Shown one piece after another: positions 63,140 through 64,000 of a stretch of DNA of 64,000 bases; the stretch's first letter is position 1, and every line of letters begins with the position of its first letter. Origin of the DNA: Argyresthia goedartella (lineage: Eukaryota; Arthropoda; Insecta; Lepidoptera; Argyresthiidae); contig OX463816.1 in the NCBI GenBank assembly GCA_949825045.1, positions 15,805,579 through 15,869,578 on the forward strand, in the 5' to 3' direction. A program made the position numbers and the translations under genes. The notes under the pieces are model-generated. The model did not search any database and was not told the origin of the DNA. It was given only the letters and a program-made list of their open reading frames with translations.

Positions 63140-64000
63140 CTATTCCCATGGACATCTGTCCTCTAAGTAATCAGATATCCTATAGTAACCTTTTTTATAC
63201 AATTTCTGTTTTATTATTATTTTAAACTTGTCTAAAGGTAAGTTTTTAATATCAGTAGGGACCTTATTGTAATAGCGTATACAATTGCCTTTAAAATAAT
63301 TACTAATTTTATGTAGTCGGCTTACATAAGCAACCAACTTGTCTTTATTTCTAGTAATAAAATTGTGTATATCACTGTACTTCTGAAAATTAGTTATATT
63401 TCTTTTTACATACACAAGATTGTCATAGATATATTGAGACACAAATGTCAGAATATTGATTTCTTTAAACTTTTCCCTCAGTGACACTCTAGGCTCTAAT
63501 CTATAAATTGCACGAACAGCCCATTTCTGCAAAATAAATATACTACTAGCATTCGCAGCGTGACCCCACAATAAAATACCATAGGTCATTAGACTATGAA
63601 AGTAACTAAAGTAGACTAGTCTAGCGGTGTCTACGTCGGTAAGAGCTCTAATTTTTTTAACTGCGAACGCTGCTGAACTCAGTCTGTTCGACAATTTATT
63701 TATATGAGGATCCCATTGTAGTTTGGCGTCTAAAGTAATGCCCAAAAAGACAGTCGACTGCACAAGGACCAATCTCTGTCCTTTTATAAATATGTCTGTA
63801 GTTACCGGGTTCACATTGGGTAACACGAATTTAATACATTTAGTTTTCTTTTCATTAAGTAATAAATTGTTAACAGTAAACCAGTTCACTATACTAGAGA
63901 TAGCATTGGTTACCTCGTCATAATTTGATTGCTGTCTTTTAACTTTAAATATCAAAGAAGTATCATCGGCAAAAAATACTAACCCATGTTTTGCTTTAAC
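63140..64000 (-). pseudogene. LINE ORF2 C-terminal part, cut by window edge
   Basis: Open minus-strand frame running off the right edge. At the edge it reads HGLVFFADDTSL, the RT catalytic box. Then come VNWFTVNNLLLNEKKTKCIK, FLGITLDAKLQWDPHINKL, LMTYGILLWGHA, LQKWAVRAIYRL and a C-terminus ending DRCPWE. This is a Jockey/CR1-type RT C-terminal half with no stop or shift in the visible 280 codons, so the copy may be young. The endonuclease and most of RT lie beyond 64000. Confidence 0.88.

Noticed and set aside
1..64000. Host protein-coding genes
   Set aside because: Every long frame with recognisable domains belongs to a transposable element; no conserved non-element gene was found.

Overview
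The window looks like insect, most probably lepidopteran, nuclear DNA made almost entirely of transposable elements. The signs are AT-rich spacers, tRNA-derived SINEs with an (ATT)n tail and the AACATyGkGAGGAAACC-type module common in moths and butterflies, BEL/Pao and Ty3/gypsy LTR elements, many Jockey/CR1-type LINEs with short microsatellite tails, a TTAA-flanked piggyBac element much like the founding moth piggyBac, and a DIRS tyrosine-recombinase retroelement. I found no host protein-coding gene, rRNA, tRNA gene or CRISPR array. The assignment to Lepidoptera is inference from repeat families.

Layout. 1-8590: a minus-strand Ty3/gypsy element (LTR, primer-binding site, gag with one in-frame stop, protease running off the left edge), split by about 5.4 kb of other repeats, including a long-TIR element with piggyBac-transposase relics. 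9027-15030: a plus-strand BEL/Pao element with gag and a pol broken by frameshifts and a stop, and no recognisable 5' LTR. 15650-18660: a 5'-truncated LINE, a LINE 3' tail, a SINE and two palindromic repeats. 18830-30660: a Mutator-like (MULE) DNA transposon, recognised by a minus-strand transposase relic and diverged inverted ends. It appears to have been invaded by a complete young Ty3/gypsy element (19019-28817) with 2,212-bp LTRs, GCTG target duplications, intact gag and pol, and a textbook -1 frameshift site.

31056-35848: a small non-autonomous LTR element with GTCAA target duplications, sitting in a palindromic target and carrying a minus-strand LINE. 36000-44700: decayed Jockey/CR1 LINE pieces, a gypsy integrase scrap and several LINE 3' ends. 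44707-57013: a tandem (or haplotype-derived) duplication of a DIRS element and its left flank. The left copy is truncated and carries a nearly intact piggyBac at a TTAA that is empty in the right copy. The right copy has complete inverted ends and an internal complementary region. 57838-61679: a two-ORF LINE whose ORF1 ends in a domain like the baculovirus FP25K family. 62700-64000: two more LINE fragments, the last cut by the window edge.

The elements work as separate selfish units, not as a pathway. The window's interest is the nested history and the replication signals that are still readable: the slippery site, primer-binding sites, polypurine tracts, LTR promoter, DIRS circular-junction copy and piggyBac ends. 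The strongest candidates for a second look are the DIRS terminal architecture, the occupied/empty piggyBac pair, the long-LTR gypsy element with a SINE in its leader, and the FP25K-like LINE ORF1.
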